A DNA stretch of 11,720 bases, taken from positions 1 through 11,720 of the forward strand of contig DATKMY010000157.1 of NCBI GenBank assembly GCA_035541655.1, given 5' to 3'. Of this stretch, positions 5,171 through 11,720 are shown in pieces. The stretch is from CAIWHR01 sp035541655 (GTDB lineage Bacteria; Pseudomonadota; Gammaproteobacteria; Burkholderiales; Casimicrobiaceae). The translations under genes were made by a program, and so were the position numbers. Position 1 is the first letter of the stretch. Each line of letters opens with the position of its first letter. The notes beneath the pieces were generated by a model, which did no database searches, had not been told where the DNA came from, and saw nothing but the letters and a program-made list of their open reading frames with translations.

Positions 5171-6598
5171 GTGATCGACGCCACCGCGCCCGCGTCGACG
5201 CGAACCCGCGCGGCCGGCCATGTCTCGCCGCTCGCCGCCCGGCTCGCCGCGCTGGGCGACTGGATGCAGCGCCATCCAAGACCGATCCAGGCGATCCAGT
5301 GGTGCGTCGTCGGAGCATATGCGCTGCTCGTCGTCGTGCCCGCGTTCCTGCCGCTGCCTGGCGACGATGCGCATTGGCACGACAATCTCGTCGTTCTCGC
5401 GCAGTGGCTGTTCTGGGGGATCTGGTGGCCGTTCGTCATCGCGTCGATGCTCGTGTTCGGGCGCGCGTGGTGCGGCGTGTTCTGCCCCGAAGGAACGCTC
5501 ACCGAAGCCGCGAGCCGGATTGGACGGGGCAGGGCGGTTCCGCGCTGGATGAAGTGGGGCGGCTGGCCGTTCGTCGCGTTCGCGCTTACCACGATCTACG
5601 GCCAGCTCGTCAGCGTCTATCAATACGCGACGGCGACGCTGCTCGTCCTCGGCGGCTCGACGCTCGCGGCGATCTGCGTGGGCTTCGTCTACGGGCGAGG
5701 GAAGCGCGTCTGGTGCCGCCACCTGTGTCCGGTCAACGGCGTGTTCGCCGCGCTGGCGCGGCTCTCGCCGCTCCACTACCGCGTCGACGCGAACGCGTGG
5801 GTGGCGAACGCTGGGCGGATCCGCGCGCATCCCGTCAATTGCGCGCCGCTCGTGCGGATCCGGCGAATGACGGGGCCTTCCGAATGCCATATGTGCGGCC
5901 GCTGCAGCGGGCTCCATGGCGCGATCAGCCTCGCGGCGCGTCCGGTCGACGACGAGGTGGCGCGACTCACTCCGCAGTCGGCGCGCCCCTGGGACGCCGC
6001 GCTGATCGTGTTCGGGATGATCGGTCTCGCGGTCGGTGCGTTCGAGTGGAGCGCAACGCCGGCGTTCGTCGCGTTGCGTACGGCGGTGGTGGCCTTCGTC
6101 GCAGACTCCGGGCCCGCGTGGCTCCTCGCGGACAACGCGCCGTGGTGGCTGCTCACGAACTACCCGGCTGTGCACGATGTGTTCGCCTGGCTCGACGGGC
6201 TGCTCATTGTCGCGTGGATCGCCTGCACCGCGCTCGTCGTCGGCGGCTGGGCGAGCGCGTGGCTCTGGGTCGCCGGGCGCTTCGCCCCGGGGCGCGCCGT
6301 CGCCAACGCGATCGCGCTCGCCCATGCGCTCACGCCGCTCGCCGCCGCGGGATTGTTCGTCGGCCTGACCGGCCTGACGGCTGCGCTCGCGCATGCCGAG
6401 GGCTTTCGCCTCCAGTGGCTGCCGGCCGCACGCGCGGCGCTGCTGGCGCTCGGCGCCGCGTGGGCGCTGCGGCTCGCCTGGCGCCAGTTGCGGCCGCGGG
6501 TCGCCGGCACGGCGTACGCGCTCGCGCTCTCGGCGTTCGCGCTCGCTCTCGCCGGGATTCTCGCGGCGTGGGTTCCGTTCGTGTTCCGGGCGAGCTGA
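5171..6598 (+). CDS. ftrD: Membrane iron-sulfur (polyferredoxin) protein, NapH-like (FtrD type)
   Basis: A 475-residue protein with many membrane segments. It has two CxxxCP motifs, WCGVFCPEG (Cys101, Cys105) and WCRHLCPVN (Cys182, Cys186), as in NapH/CcoG-type membrane ferredoxins. A ferredoxin-like cluster site follows, with Cys224 plus CHMCGRC (Cys239, 242, 245). The C-terminal half (about 270-475) is four or more further hydrophobic helices. In ftrABCD it is proposed to take electrons away from the ferroxidase step during iron import. GTG 5171 is the first possible start after the ftrC stop: the seven intervening codons contain no start codon. The Shine-Dalgarno sequence is weak, suggesting coupling to ftrC. 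Confidence 0.9.
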   Translation: MIDATAPASTRTRAAGHVSPLAARLAALGDWMQRHPRPIQAIQWCVVGAYALLVVVPAFLPLPGDDAHWHDNLVVLAQWLFWGIWWPFVIASMLVFGRAWCGVFCPEGTLTEAASRIGRGRAVPRWMKWGGWPFVAFALTTIYGQLVSVYQYATATLLVLGGSTLAAICVGFVYGRGKRVWCRHLCPVNGVFAALARLSPLHYRVDANAWVANAGRIRAHPVNCAPLVRIRRMTGPSECHMCGRCSGLHGAISLAARPVDDEVARLTPQSARPWDAALIVFGMIGLAVGAFEWSATPAFVALRTAVVAFVADSGPAWLLADNAPWWLLTNYPAVHDVFAWLDGLLIVAWIACTALVVGGWASAWLWVAGRFAPGRAVANAIALAHALTPLAAAGLFVGLTGLTAALAHAEGFRLQWLPAARAALLALGAAWALRLAWRQLRPRVAGTAYALALSAFALALAGILAAWVPFVFRAS

Positions 6599-6616
6599 GG
6601 AGCGACGTCGCCATTG

Positions 6617-6637
6617 ATTGTCAATGCTGTTGACAAT
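6617..6637. promoter_or_regulatory. Perfect palindrome, likely operator of the acyl-CoA synthetase gene
   Basis: ATTGTCAA - TGCTG - TTGACAAT is a perfect 8-bp inverted repeat with a 5-base spacer, AT-rich in GC-rich surroundings. It lies 19 bases after the ftrD stop and 49 before the chosen start of the synthetase. The right arm contains TTGACA, a perfect -35 hexamer, and a second TTGACA occurs at 6647-6652, although no good -10 is seen at 17 bases from either. It looks like the binding site of a dimeric repressor (TetR or GntR type), not a terminator, since no T-run follows. The regulator is unknown and not in this window. Confidence 0.55.
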
Positions 6638-6685
6638 CCTCGGCGCTTGACACGCCGGCCTCCGAAAAGGCAGGTTCCTCCGATC

Positions 6686-8251
6686 GTGAACATCGCGAGC
6701 ATCCTCGCGCGGCCCGGCGCCGCCCATCCCGACACGGTCGCCGTCGCGGTCGGCGCCACCGGCGTCTGGACGTACCGCGCGTTCGCGGCAGGCGTGGCAC
6801 GGCTCGCCCACGCTCTGCGGAGCCGCTCCGGGCTCGCCCCTGGTGCCCGGGTCGCGCTCGCGATGCGCAACTGTCCTGAATTCCTGCTCGTGCTGTTCGC
6901 GGCGTGGCATGCGGGCCTCGCGGCTGTGCCCCTGAACTTCCGCCTGCACCGGCAGGAGTTCCGCTACATCGTCGACAACGCCGGTGTCGAACTTCTGTTC
7001 GTAACGCCCGACCTCGCGTCGACGCTCGCCGGCCTCGACGATGAAGTCGAGACGCTGCGCTCGATCGTATGCACAGAGGACGAGTCCTTCGCCGAGCTCG
7101 TCGGCGGCGCGGACGCGATGCCCTGTGCTGAGACCCGTCCCGACGATCCCGCGTGGATCTTCTACACGAGCGGCACGACGGGACGCCCCAAGGGCGCGAC
7201 ACTGACGCATCGCAATCTCGCGTTCATGACGCAGGCGTACTACGCCGACGTCGACGCAATCGCTCCGGGCGACGCAATGCTCCATCCGGCGGCGCTGTCG
7301 CACGGCGCGGGGCTCTATTCGCTGCCGAGCATCGCGCAGGGCGGCCGGCAGGTGATCTGCGAGGAGGCGTCGTTCGATCCCGGCGAGGTGCTGCGGCTCG
7401 TTGCCGCGCATCGGAACGTGTCGCTGTTCGGCGCGCCGACGATGCTCAAGCGGCTGACGCTCGCGACCGAGGCGGCCGACGCCGACACGTCGAACCTCCG
7501 GACGTTCGTCTACGGCGGCGGCCCTGCGTACGTCGAGGACCTGCGCGCGGCGCTCGCGACGTTCGGCACGAAGCTCGTGCAGATCTTCGGCCAGGGGGAA
7601 ACGCCGATGACGATCACCGCGCTCGCGCGCGACGATCACCGCGACGAAGTCCTGCACACGTGCGGGGTCGCGCGGACGCTGGTCGACGTGCGCGTCGTCG
7701 ACGACGGAGATCGCGAGGTCCCGGCCGGCGAGCTGGGCGAAATCGTCACCCGCAGCGACTGCGTGATGCGCGGATATTGGGGTAACCGGGAGGCAACTGC
7801 GGAGACGCTGCGCGGCGGGTGGCTACACACGGGCGATCTCGGCAGCATGGACGAGTACGGCTACCTGACGCTCAAGGATCGCGCGAAGGATCTCGTGATC
7901 TCGGGCGGCTCCAACATCTACCCGCGTGAGATCGAGGAAGTGATCCTGCGGCACGCACGGGTGCTCGAGGTCTCCGTGATTGGCCGGCCGCATCCGGACT
8001 GGGGCGAGGAGCCGGTCGCGTTCGTCGTGGCGCGGCCGGGGCTTGTAGTAGAGGCCGCCGAGCTCGACCGGCTGTGCCTCGACTCGATCGCGCGCTACAA
8101 GCGGCCGCGCGCCTACTACTTCGTCGACAGCCTGCCGAAGAACAACTACGGCAAGGTGCTGAAGACGTCGCTGCGGGAGCGCCTGCGCGATCCGAACGCG
8201 GCGAGCGGGGCCGTCCGCGTCAGCGAAAAGCCTGACCGAAGCGGCGCGTGA
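6686..8251 (+). CDS. Acyl-CoA synthetase (AMP-forming, FadD-like)
   Basis: A 521-residue enzyme of the adenylate-forming superfamily, which activates a carboxylic acid to acyl-AMP and then acyl-CoA. Motifs in order: the P-loop YTSGTTGRPKGATLTHRN (160-177), YGGGPAYVE (276-284), FGQGETPMT (301-309), GWLHTGDLG (378-386), the hinge block LKDRAKDLVISGGSNIYPREIEE (396-418), and the catalytic lysine in PKNNYGKVLK (Lys490). The acid substrate cannot be told from sequence; medium or long-chain fatty and aromatic acids are all possible. GTG 6686 (reading MNIASIL) is chosen because it matches the usual family start and has an AGG 11 bases upstream. A TTG at 6614 would add 24 Arg/Pro-rich residues and run through the palindrome. 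It lies 87 bases past ftrD and is probably a separate unit. Its last 32 bases overlap the DHH gene tail-to-tail. Confidence 0.93.
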   Translation: MNIASILARPGAAHPDTVAVAVGATGVWTYRAFAAGVARLAHALRSRSGLAPGARVALAMRNCPEFLLVLFAAWHAGLAAVPLNFRLHRQEFRYIVDNAGVELLFVTPDLASTLAGLDDEVETLRSIVCTEDESFAELVGGADAMPCAETRPDDPAWIFYTSGTTGRPKGATLTHRNLAFMTQAYYADVDAIAPGDAMLHPAALSHGAGLYSLPSIAQGGRQVICEEASFDPGEVLRLVAAHRNVSLFGAPTMLKRLTLATEAADADTSNLRTFVYGGGPAYVEDLRAALATFGTKLVQIFGQGETPMTITALARDDHRDEVLHTCGVARTLVDVRVVDDGDREVPAGELGEIVTRSDCVMRGYWGNREATAETLRGGWLHTGDLGSMDEYGYLTLKDRAKDLVISGGSNIYPREIEEVILRHARVLEVSVIGRPHPDWGEEPVAFVVARPGLVVEAAELDRLCLDSIARYKRPRAYYFVDSLPKNNYGKVLKTSLRERLRDPNAASGAVRVSEKPDRSGA

Positions 8252-9173
8252 ACTCGTCGATCTGATCGGCGGGAAGGTTGTTGATGCCCGCCGCGCGCGC
8301 GCGGCCGCCGCCCGTCGCGAACTCCCTGCAGAACGCGTCGGCACCGGTCTGCGTCGAGCGTGGCGCCCGAACGCTCACCGTGTATCCGCCCCGCGCGTTC
8401 GGCGTGAGGATCGCGTGTGCGCGGTCGGGGCTGGCGGCTGCGAGCTCGTTGCCGAACGCGCCGCGCACGCGGCGGCTCCATGGCGCGTCCGGCAGGATGT
8501 AGACGGGCGCTCCTGGCGCTTGCTCGGGCATGTGCCTGCGGGCGTGCTCGAGATCGCTCTCGCGCATCGCCTTGATCTCGTCGAACAACGGCTCGAATTC
8601 GATGAATCGGAATGGATCCGCGCACTTGTGCAGCGTGCGGTAGAGCCCCGCGGGATGCACCAGCAGGTCGGCTTCGCTGTCGCCGTACGCGTTGTACGCG
8701 ATGCATTCGCCGAGCTCTCTGAGCGACGCGACTGCCGCCCCGTCGAGATCCAGCGTCGCGGCGAGCGTGCGTCCCGCCTCGAGGAGATCGTCGCCGAATG
8801 CCGCGACGACCGCCCAGATCCGCTGGCGGCCCGCGAGCACGCGGTCGACGATCACGCCGGTGCACACGGCGGGAGATGTGTCGATGTGAAACACCGCGTT
8901 CGAATGCGACGGGAGCTCCCCCGCGTAGTGATGGTCGTAATAGTCGATCGTCACGCCCTCGTCGAGGAGGGCGCGAAGCGCCGTGCGGTTCGTGTCGGCC
9001 GAGATGTCGAGCGCGGTCACGCTGTCGCCGCGCGCGGCCGGGATGCGCTCGAGCAGCGCGATGTCGCGCTTGACGCCCGTGACGAGCGTCGATTCGCGCG
9101 GCGAGTCGAGCCGCAACTGCAGCAGCGAGCAGATGCCGTCGGCATCGCCGTTGAATGCGTCGAAATGGCTCAC
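8220..9173 (-). CDS. DHH-family phosphoesterase
   Basis: A 317-residue protein with the DHH superfamily metal motifs: FNGDADG (7-13), LDIS with Asp56, YYDHHYAGE (78-86) and FGDD (126-129). A C-terminal DHHA1-like glycine motif ATGGGRARAAG (286-296) carries Arg where the usual GGGH has His. Relatives include RecJ, NrnA oligoribonucleases and cyclic dinucleotide phosphodiesterases, so a nuclease or small-nucleotide phosphatase role in the cytoplasm is likely, but the substrate is not predictable. The GTG at 9173 is supported by GAGGT five bases upstream (minus strand of 9179-9183); the frame continues upstream to 9329 without homology-like sequence and with no better start. The gene overlaps the 3' end of the acyl-CoA synthetase by 32 bases in the opposite direction, and is divergent from the solute-binding-like gene. 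Confidence 0.88.
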   Translation of the reverse strand: MSHFDAFNGDADGICSLLQLRLDSPRESTLVTGVKRDIALLERIPAARGDSVTALDISADTNRTALRALLDEGVTIDYYDHHYAGELPSHSNAVFHIDTSPAVCTGVIVDRVLAGRQRIWAVVAAFGDDLLEAGRTLAATLDLDGAAVASLRELGECIAYNAYGDSEADLLVHPAGLYRTLHKCADPFRFIEFEPLFDEIKAMRESDLEHARRHMPEQAPGAPVYILPDAPWSRRVRGAFGNELAAASPDRAHAILTPNARGGYTVSVRAPRSTQTGADAFCREFATGGGRARAAGINNLPADQIDEFTRRFGQAFR

Positions 9174-9328
9174 CAGATACCTCGATCCCCGGGGCGGGCG
9201 GCGAACAGCTCGCGATGATACAGGTATGCTCGGACGCCGGCTCCGCTCGCACAAGTACGGCAGGGGCGTGCTCCGCCGCGAATGGAAGGCGGCATAAAAT
9301 ACGAGGCGACTCGCTTGACCGGTGCCCA
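9174..9328. promoter_or_regulatory. Divergent intergenic region between the DHH gene and the solute-binding-like gene
   Basis: These 155 bases must hold the start signals of both flanking genes. For the rightward gene, TAAAAT (9295-9300) is a plausible -10 with no recognisable -35. For the leftward gene, TATCAT on the minus strand (9220-9215) is a weak -10 candidate, and GAGGT (9183-9179) is its ribosome-binding site. No inverted repeat of note. Confidence 0.3.
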
Positions 9329-10069
9329 ATGGAAGAAATGACCGCAGCGCTGCGCTCCGAGATCGCGCGGACCGGAGTCTTTCGCGCCGGCATCAACCTC
9401 GGCAACCCGGTCATCGCGCAGCGTGGCGCGCGAGGCGGAGATCCACGCGGAGTGGGCCCCGCGCTCGCGGCCGCGCTCGCCGCGAAGCTCGGTCTACCCG
9501 TGCGCTACGTGGTCTACGAAACCGCCGGCAAGCTCGCCGATGGCGCGAAGGGCAACGCGTGGGACGTCGCATTTCTCGCCATCGATCCCGCGCGCGCCGT
9601 CGATATCGAGTTCACCGCCGCCTACGTGCACATCGAGGGCACGTACATGGTCGCGCGCGAATCGCCGCTGCGCGCTATTTCCGATGTCGATCGCCGGGAG
9701 GTAAAGATCGCCGTCGGGCTCAAGACGGCGTACGACCTCTTCCTGACGCGGGAGCTCAGGCACGCGCACATCGTCCGGGCGGCGAGCTCGGCTGCGGCCA
9801 TCGACCTGTATCGGGAGGGAGGGCTCGACGCGGTCGCCGGCGTTCGGCAGCCGCTCGAAGCGGCCGCCGCGGCGCATCCGGAGCTCAGGGTGCTCGAGGG
9901 GAGCTTCATGGTCATAAGGCAGGCGGCCGGAGTCCCGCGAGGGCGGCCGGCGGCCGCGCGCTACGTCGGCGATTTCGTCGAGGAGGCGAAGGCATCCGGG
10001 TTCGTCGCTCGCGCGCTGCACGAGAGCGGCGTGACCGACGTTGCCGTTGCGCCGCCGCGCGGCGGATGA
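9329..10069 (+). CDS. Family 3 solute-binding-like protein without signal peptide
   Basis: A 246-residue protein with the fold markers of bacterial extracellular solute-binding proteins family 3: TGVFRAGINLGNPVIA at the start, WDVAFLAIDPARAVDIEFTAAYVHIEGTYMV in the middle and GVRQPLEA and GSFMVIRQA later. The family normally captures amino acids for ABC transporters, but here no hydrophobic signal peptide or lipobox is present at either candidate start (ATG 9329 or 9338), nor in the frame upstream to 9155. No permease or ATPase gene is adjacent. It may act in the cytoplasm as a ligand sensor or degenerate enzyme, or leave the cell by another route; function unknown. ATG 9329 is used, but 9338 is nearly as good since GGAAG lies just before it. 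It converges on the prsW-like gene with 36 bases between. Confidence 0.8.
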   Translation: MEEMTAALRSEIARTGVFRAGINLGNPVIAQRGARGGDPRGVGPALAAALAAKLGLPVRYVVYETAGKLADGAKGNAWDVAFLAIDPARAVDIEFTAAYVHIEGTYMVARESPLRAISDVDRREVKIAVGLKTAYDLFLTRELRHAHIVRAASSAAAIDLYREGGLDAVAGVRQPLEAAAAAHPELRVLEGSFMVIRQAAGVPRGRPAAARYVGDFVEEAKASGFVARALHESGVTDVAVAPPRGG

Positions 10070-10105
10070 CCCGGGCCGCGCGCTGATAGCTGCGGCCAGG
10101 GCGCG

Positions 10106-11122
10106 TCACTTGCTGCCAAGCATGTAGAGCTGCCAGAGCTCCTTGTGGCTCATGTGCAGCATCGGCTGGATCGCGAGGAGCGCGGCCTTTCCGATGCTCC
10201 CCTCGAGGTAGCTCATCTCGGCGAACTTCGCCTTGGTCTCTTCGTCGACCGGAACTTCGAAGCCGCTCTCGCGCATCATCAGTATGCCTTTGGCGCGCAG
10301 CGCGAGCTCCGTGTAGAGCTGCAGGTAGCAGAGCACGTCGGCAACCACAGGGCCTTTGAGCGTCGCCTTGAGGGTGTGCAGGTATTGTCCGACCGGCGAC
10401 TCGGAAAAGTGACCCGAGTTGATCAGCTCGAGCATTTCCGTGTCGGCGTCGAAGCCGTGGCCGAGCCAGTCTCCTACTGCCTGCTCGCTCTTCTGGAACA
10501 CCGCGTAGAGCAGCGGCGGCAGCACGATGATGATGGCGACCGTCGAGAGCTTCGGCGAAAGGAACAGGTGATTGAATGCCGAGTGCAGCACGACGGCCAC
10601 CGCGTAACCTGGGAGGAACGCCTGCGGACCCGCCCATCCCGCCCTGTCCGCGAACCCGAGCGCCATCATCGCGAAGATCGCGGTCGCCCCGCCGTGCATG
10701 ATCGCGGTGCCGAATCCGCGTACGATCCACGTGCCGAGGCCGGCATCGGGAACCTGGTGCAGGTAGAAGAGGTTTTCGACGACTGCGAAGCCCGTTCCCA
10801 CGGCGAAGCCGAAGATCGCGGCGTCGACGAGAAACCCGATACGATTCGTCCGGATCAGGACGACGATCACGAGGCCCTTCAGCAGCTCCTCGACCACGGG
10901 GCCGACGTAGCGCGTGAAGAACGTGAAGTCGACGTCGAAGTGGTTGAACAGGTAAGCGTTGACGAGGTAGCTCGCGCCGGCGACCGCCGTCCCGCACACG
11001 ATGACGGCGACGACCATCTTCAGCGAGACGAGCTTGTAGCTGTCGAAATAGACGAGCGCCGCGAGGAGGCCCACGATCGGCAGCAGGCCGACCAGGGCGA
11101 ATACGACGATGTTAAGCGCCAC
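10106..11122 (-). CDS. PrsW-family intramembrane metalloprotease
   Basis: A 338-residue membrane protein with about eight hydrophobic segments in the first 210 residues and a soluble, helix-rich tail of about 125 residues. The PrsW/CPBP-type active-site motifs are present: EELLK (78-82), FAVVE (112-116), His143 in MHGGAT and HSAFN (180-184). PrsW of Bacillus cuts an anti-sigma factor at site 1, and related proteins act in membrane proteolysis or peptide maturation; the target here is unknown. The GTG at 11122 is fixed as the first start, because an in-frame TAA lies only two codons upstream (11131-11129). The ribosome-binding site is poor. Residues about 91-138 are duplicated at the right edge of the window. 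It lies 72 bases after the chimeric outer-membrane frame, in the same direction. Confidence 0.88.
   Translation of the reverse strand: MALNIVVFALVGLLPIVGLLAALVYFDSYKLVSLKMVVAVIVCGTAVAGASYLVNAYLFNHFDVDFTFFTRYVGPVVEELLKGLVIVVLIRTNRIGFLVDAAIFGFAVGTGFAVVENLFYLHQVPDAGLGTWIVRGFGTAIMHGGATAIFAMMALGFADRAGWAGPQAFLPGYAVAVVLHSAFNHLFLSPKLSTVAIIIVLPPLLYAVFQKSEQAVGDWLGHGFDADTEMLELINSGHFSESPVGQYLHTLKATLKGPVVADVLCYLQLYTELALRAKGILMMRESGFEVPVDEETKAKFAEMSYLEGSIGKAALLAIQPMLHMSHKELWQLYMLGSK
10708..10853 (-). repeat. Direct repeat, copy 1 (inside the prsW-like gene)
   Basis: These 146 bases recur at 11575-11720 with an offset of 867 bases, and the only difference is C at 10730 versus T at 11597, a silent change in a threonine codon. 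They encode PrsW residues about 91-138. The offset is 289 codons exactly, so the reading frame is kept. Confidence 0.95.
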
Positions 11123-11194
11123 GGCCCGTTACGGGATCGTACAAGCTCGGCATCCGTCGCGCGAGACGGCGATATGCGCCATCAGCCTCATTCC

Positions 11195-11720
11195 TTACAG
11201 GATCTTGAGCGAGATCATCCACTCGGACCCGGTGCGCTGGGATCCGGTGTAGCCGAGCGCAAAGCCCGCCGACAGCGTCATGTCGTACCAGTGCAGGATG
11301 TTGAAATGAAGATCGAGCTGGGTGCCAACGCTCGTATAGGACTTGCGCAGCGTTGAATTGCCTGGATCTCCCCACAGTCCAGCGACAAACACCGAGGGAC
11401 GGAGCCAGTTAAGGTAGAAGCTCGGCGTTCCCACCGACTCGAAAACGTACGGCGTGATGTTCCATTCGCCCAGCGCACGCACGAACGAAAGAGCAGCGAT
11501 CTGGTCGATTGCGAATCCCGGAAACTTGTCGTAGTCGCGGTAGCGCTTGACGGACTTATCGTCGACGTAGTTGTTGCCGAATCCGCGTACGATCCATGTG
11601 CCGAGGCCGGCATCGGGAACCTGGTGCAGGTAGAAGAGGTTTTCGACGACTGCGAAGCCCGTTCCCACGGCGAAGCCGAAGATCGCGGCGTCGACGAGAA
11701 ACCCGATACGATTCGTCCGG
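11195..11720 (-). pseudogene. Chimeric frame: PrsW fragment fused to an outer-membrane beta-barrel C-terminus (open at window edge)
   Basis: On the minus strand the frame enters the window at 11719 already open. It reads PrsW residues 91-138 (RTNRIGFLVD... to TWIVRGFG), then switches in frame to NNYVDDKSVKRYRDYDKFPG and about 125 residues that are not PrsW. That part has beta-barrel character (alternating polar and hydrophobic residues, aromatic girdles: YLNWLRPSVFVAGL, SVGTQLDLHFNILH, MTLSAGFALGY) and ends WMISLKIL, like the last strands of an outer-membrane protein. The outer-membrane family is not certain; the tail resembles barrels found behind beta-propeller (PD40) domains. The junction falls at Gly-Phe-Gly codons (about 11576-11584). 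Half an intramembrane protease joined to barrel strands is unlikely to work, so I treat it as a broken or artefactual gene. The barrel part alone is the 3' end of a gene that once lay upstream of prsW. Confidence 0.7.
11575..11720 (-). repeat. Direct repeat, copy 2 (window edge)
   Basis: Second copy of the 146-base prsW segment at 10708-10853. Identity runs without a break from 11598 to the last base, so the repeat probably continues past the window or marks a contig end. Bases left of 11575 lose similarity at once. Confidence 0.95.

Noticed and set aside
4811..7657. A 948-codon open frame on the minus strand
   Set aside because: It is antisense to ftrC, ftrD and the acyl-CoA synthetase, all of which have clear motifs. 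Its product is Arg/Glu/Pro-rich without domains, the usual effect of high GC codon use.
9174..9329. Longer N-terminus for the DHH protein
   Set aside because: The extra 52 residues cross the divergent promoter region and look non-coding. The GTG at 9173 has a good Shine-Dalgarno sequence.
10074..10097. Possible bidirectional terminator between the convergent solute-binding-like and prsW-like genes
   Set aside because: GGCCGC pairs with GCGGCC, but the loop is 12 bases and no T-run follows on either strand. Too weak to call.
11125..11135. Short palindrome CCCGT-T-ACGGG before the prsW-like start
   Set aside because: Five-base arms with a one-base centre are common by chance in such DNA and no second copy was seen.

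Overview
The window is GC-rich (about two thirds G+C by eye) and densely coded on both strands. It carries outer-membrane, lipoprotein and periplasmic proteins, so the host is Gram-negative. An ftrABCD-type iron importer, HemP, and a heme-type bacterioferritin with its ferredoxin fit a betaproteobacterium, possibly Burkholderiales. That placement is an inference from gene content. I see no tRNA, rRNA, CRISPR array or insertion sequence.

Left part (1-6598): an iron-handling island read outward from a shared promoter region at about 3127-3320. Leftward run bfd, bfr and hemP, whose coding regions overlap. After a 182-base gap come a MauG-like di-heme peroxidase lipoprotein and a porin cut off by the window edge. 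Rightward runs ftrA-ftrB-ftrC-ftrD: a periplasmic P19/Tp34-type iron-binding protein, a small cupredoxin-fold protein, an FTR1 permease with two RExxE motifs and a membrane iron-sulfur protein. Together they would import iron (ftr), store it (bfr), release it (bfd), connect to heme supply (hemP) and perhaps handle peroxide at the cell envelope (peroxidase and porin). A weak Fur-like operator overlaps the -35 elements of two divergent candidate promoters in the shared region.

Middle (6599-10069): an acyl-CoA synthetase preceded by a perfect 8-5-8 palindrome, which looks like a separate operator. A DHH-family phosphoesterase lies tail-to-tail with it and overlaps it by 32 bases. Divergent from the DHH gene is a family-3 solute-binding-like protein that has no signal peptide.

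Right end (10106-11720): a PrsW-family intramembrane protease, then a chimeric reading frame. In the chimera, a second copy of PrsW residues about 91-138 (146 bases, one silent mismatch) is joined in frame to the C-terminal tail of an unrelated outer-membrane beta-barrel protein. The join is either a real partial tandem duplication or an assembly error at the contig end. It is the oddest structure in the window.
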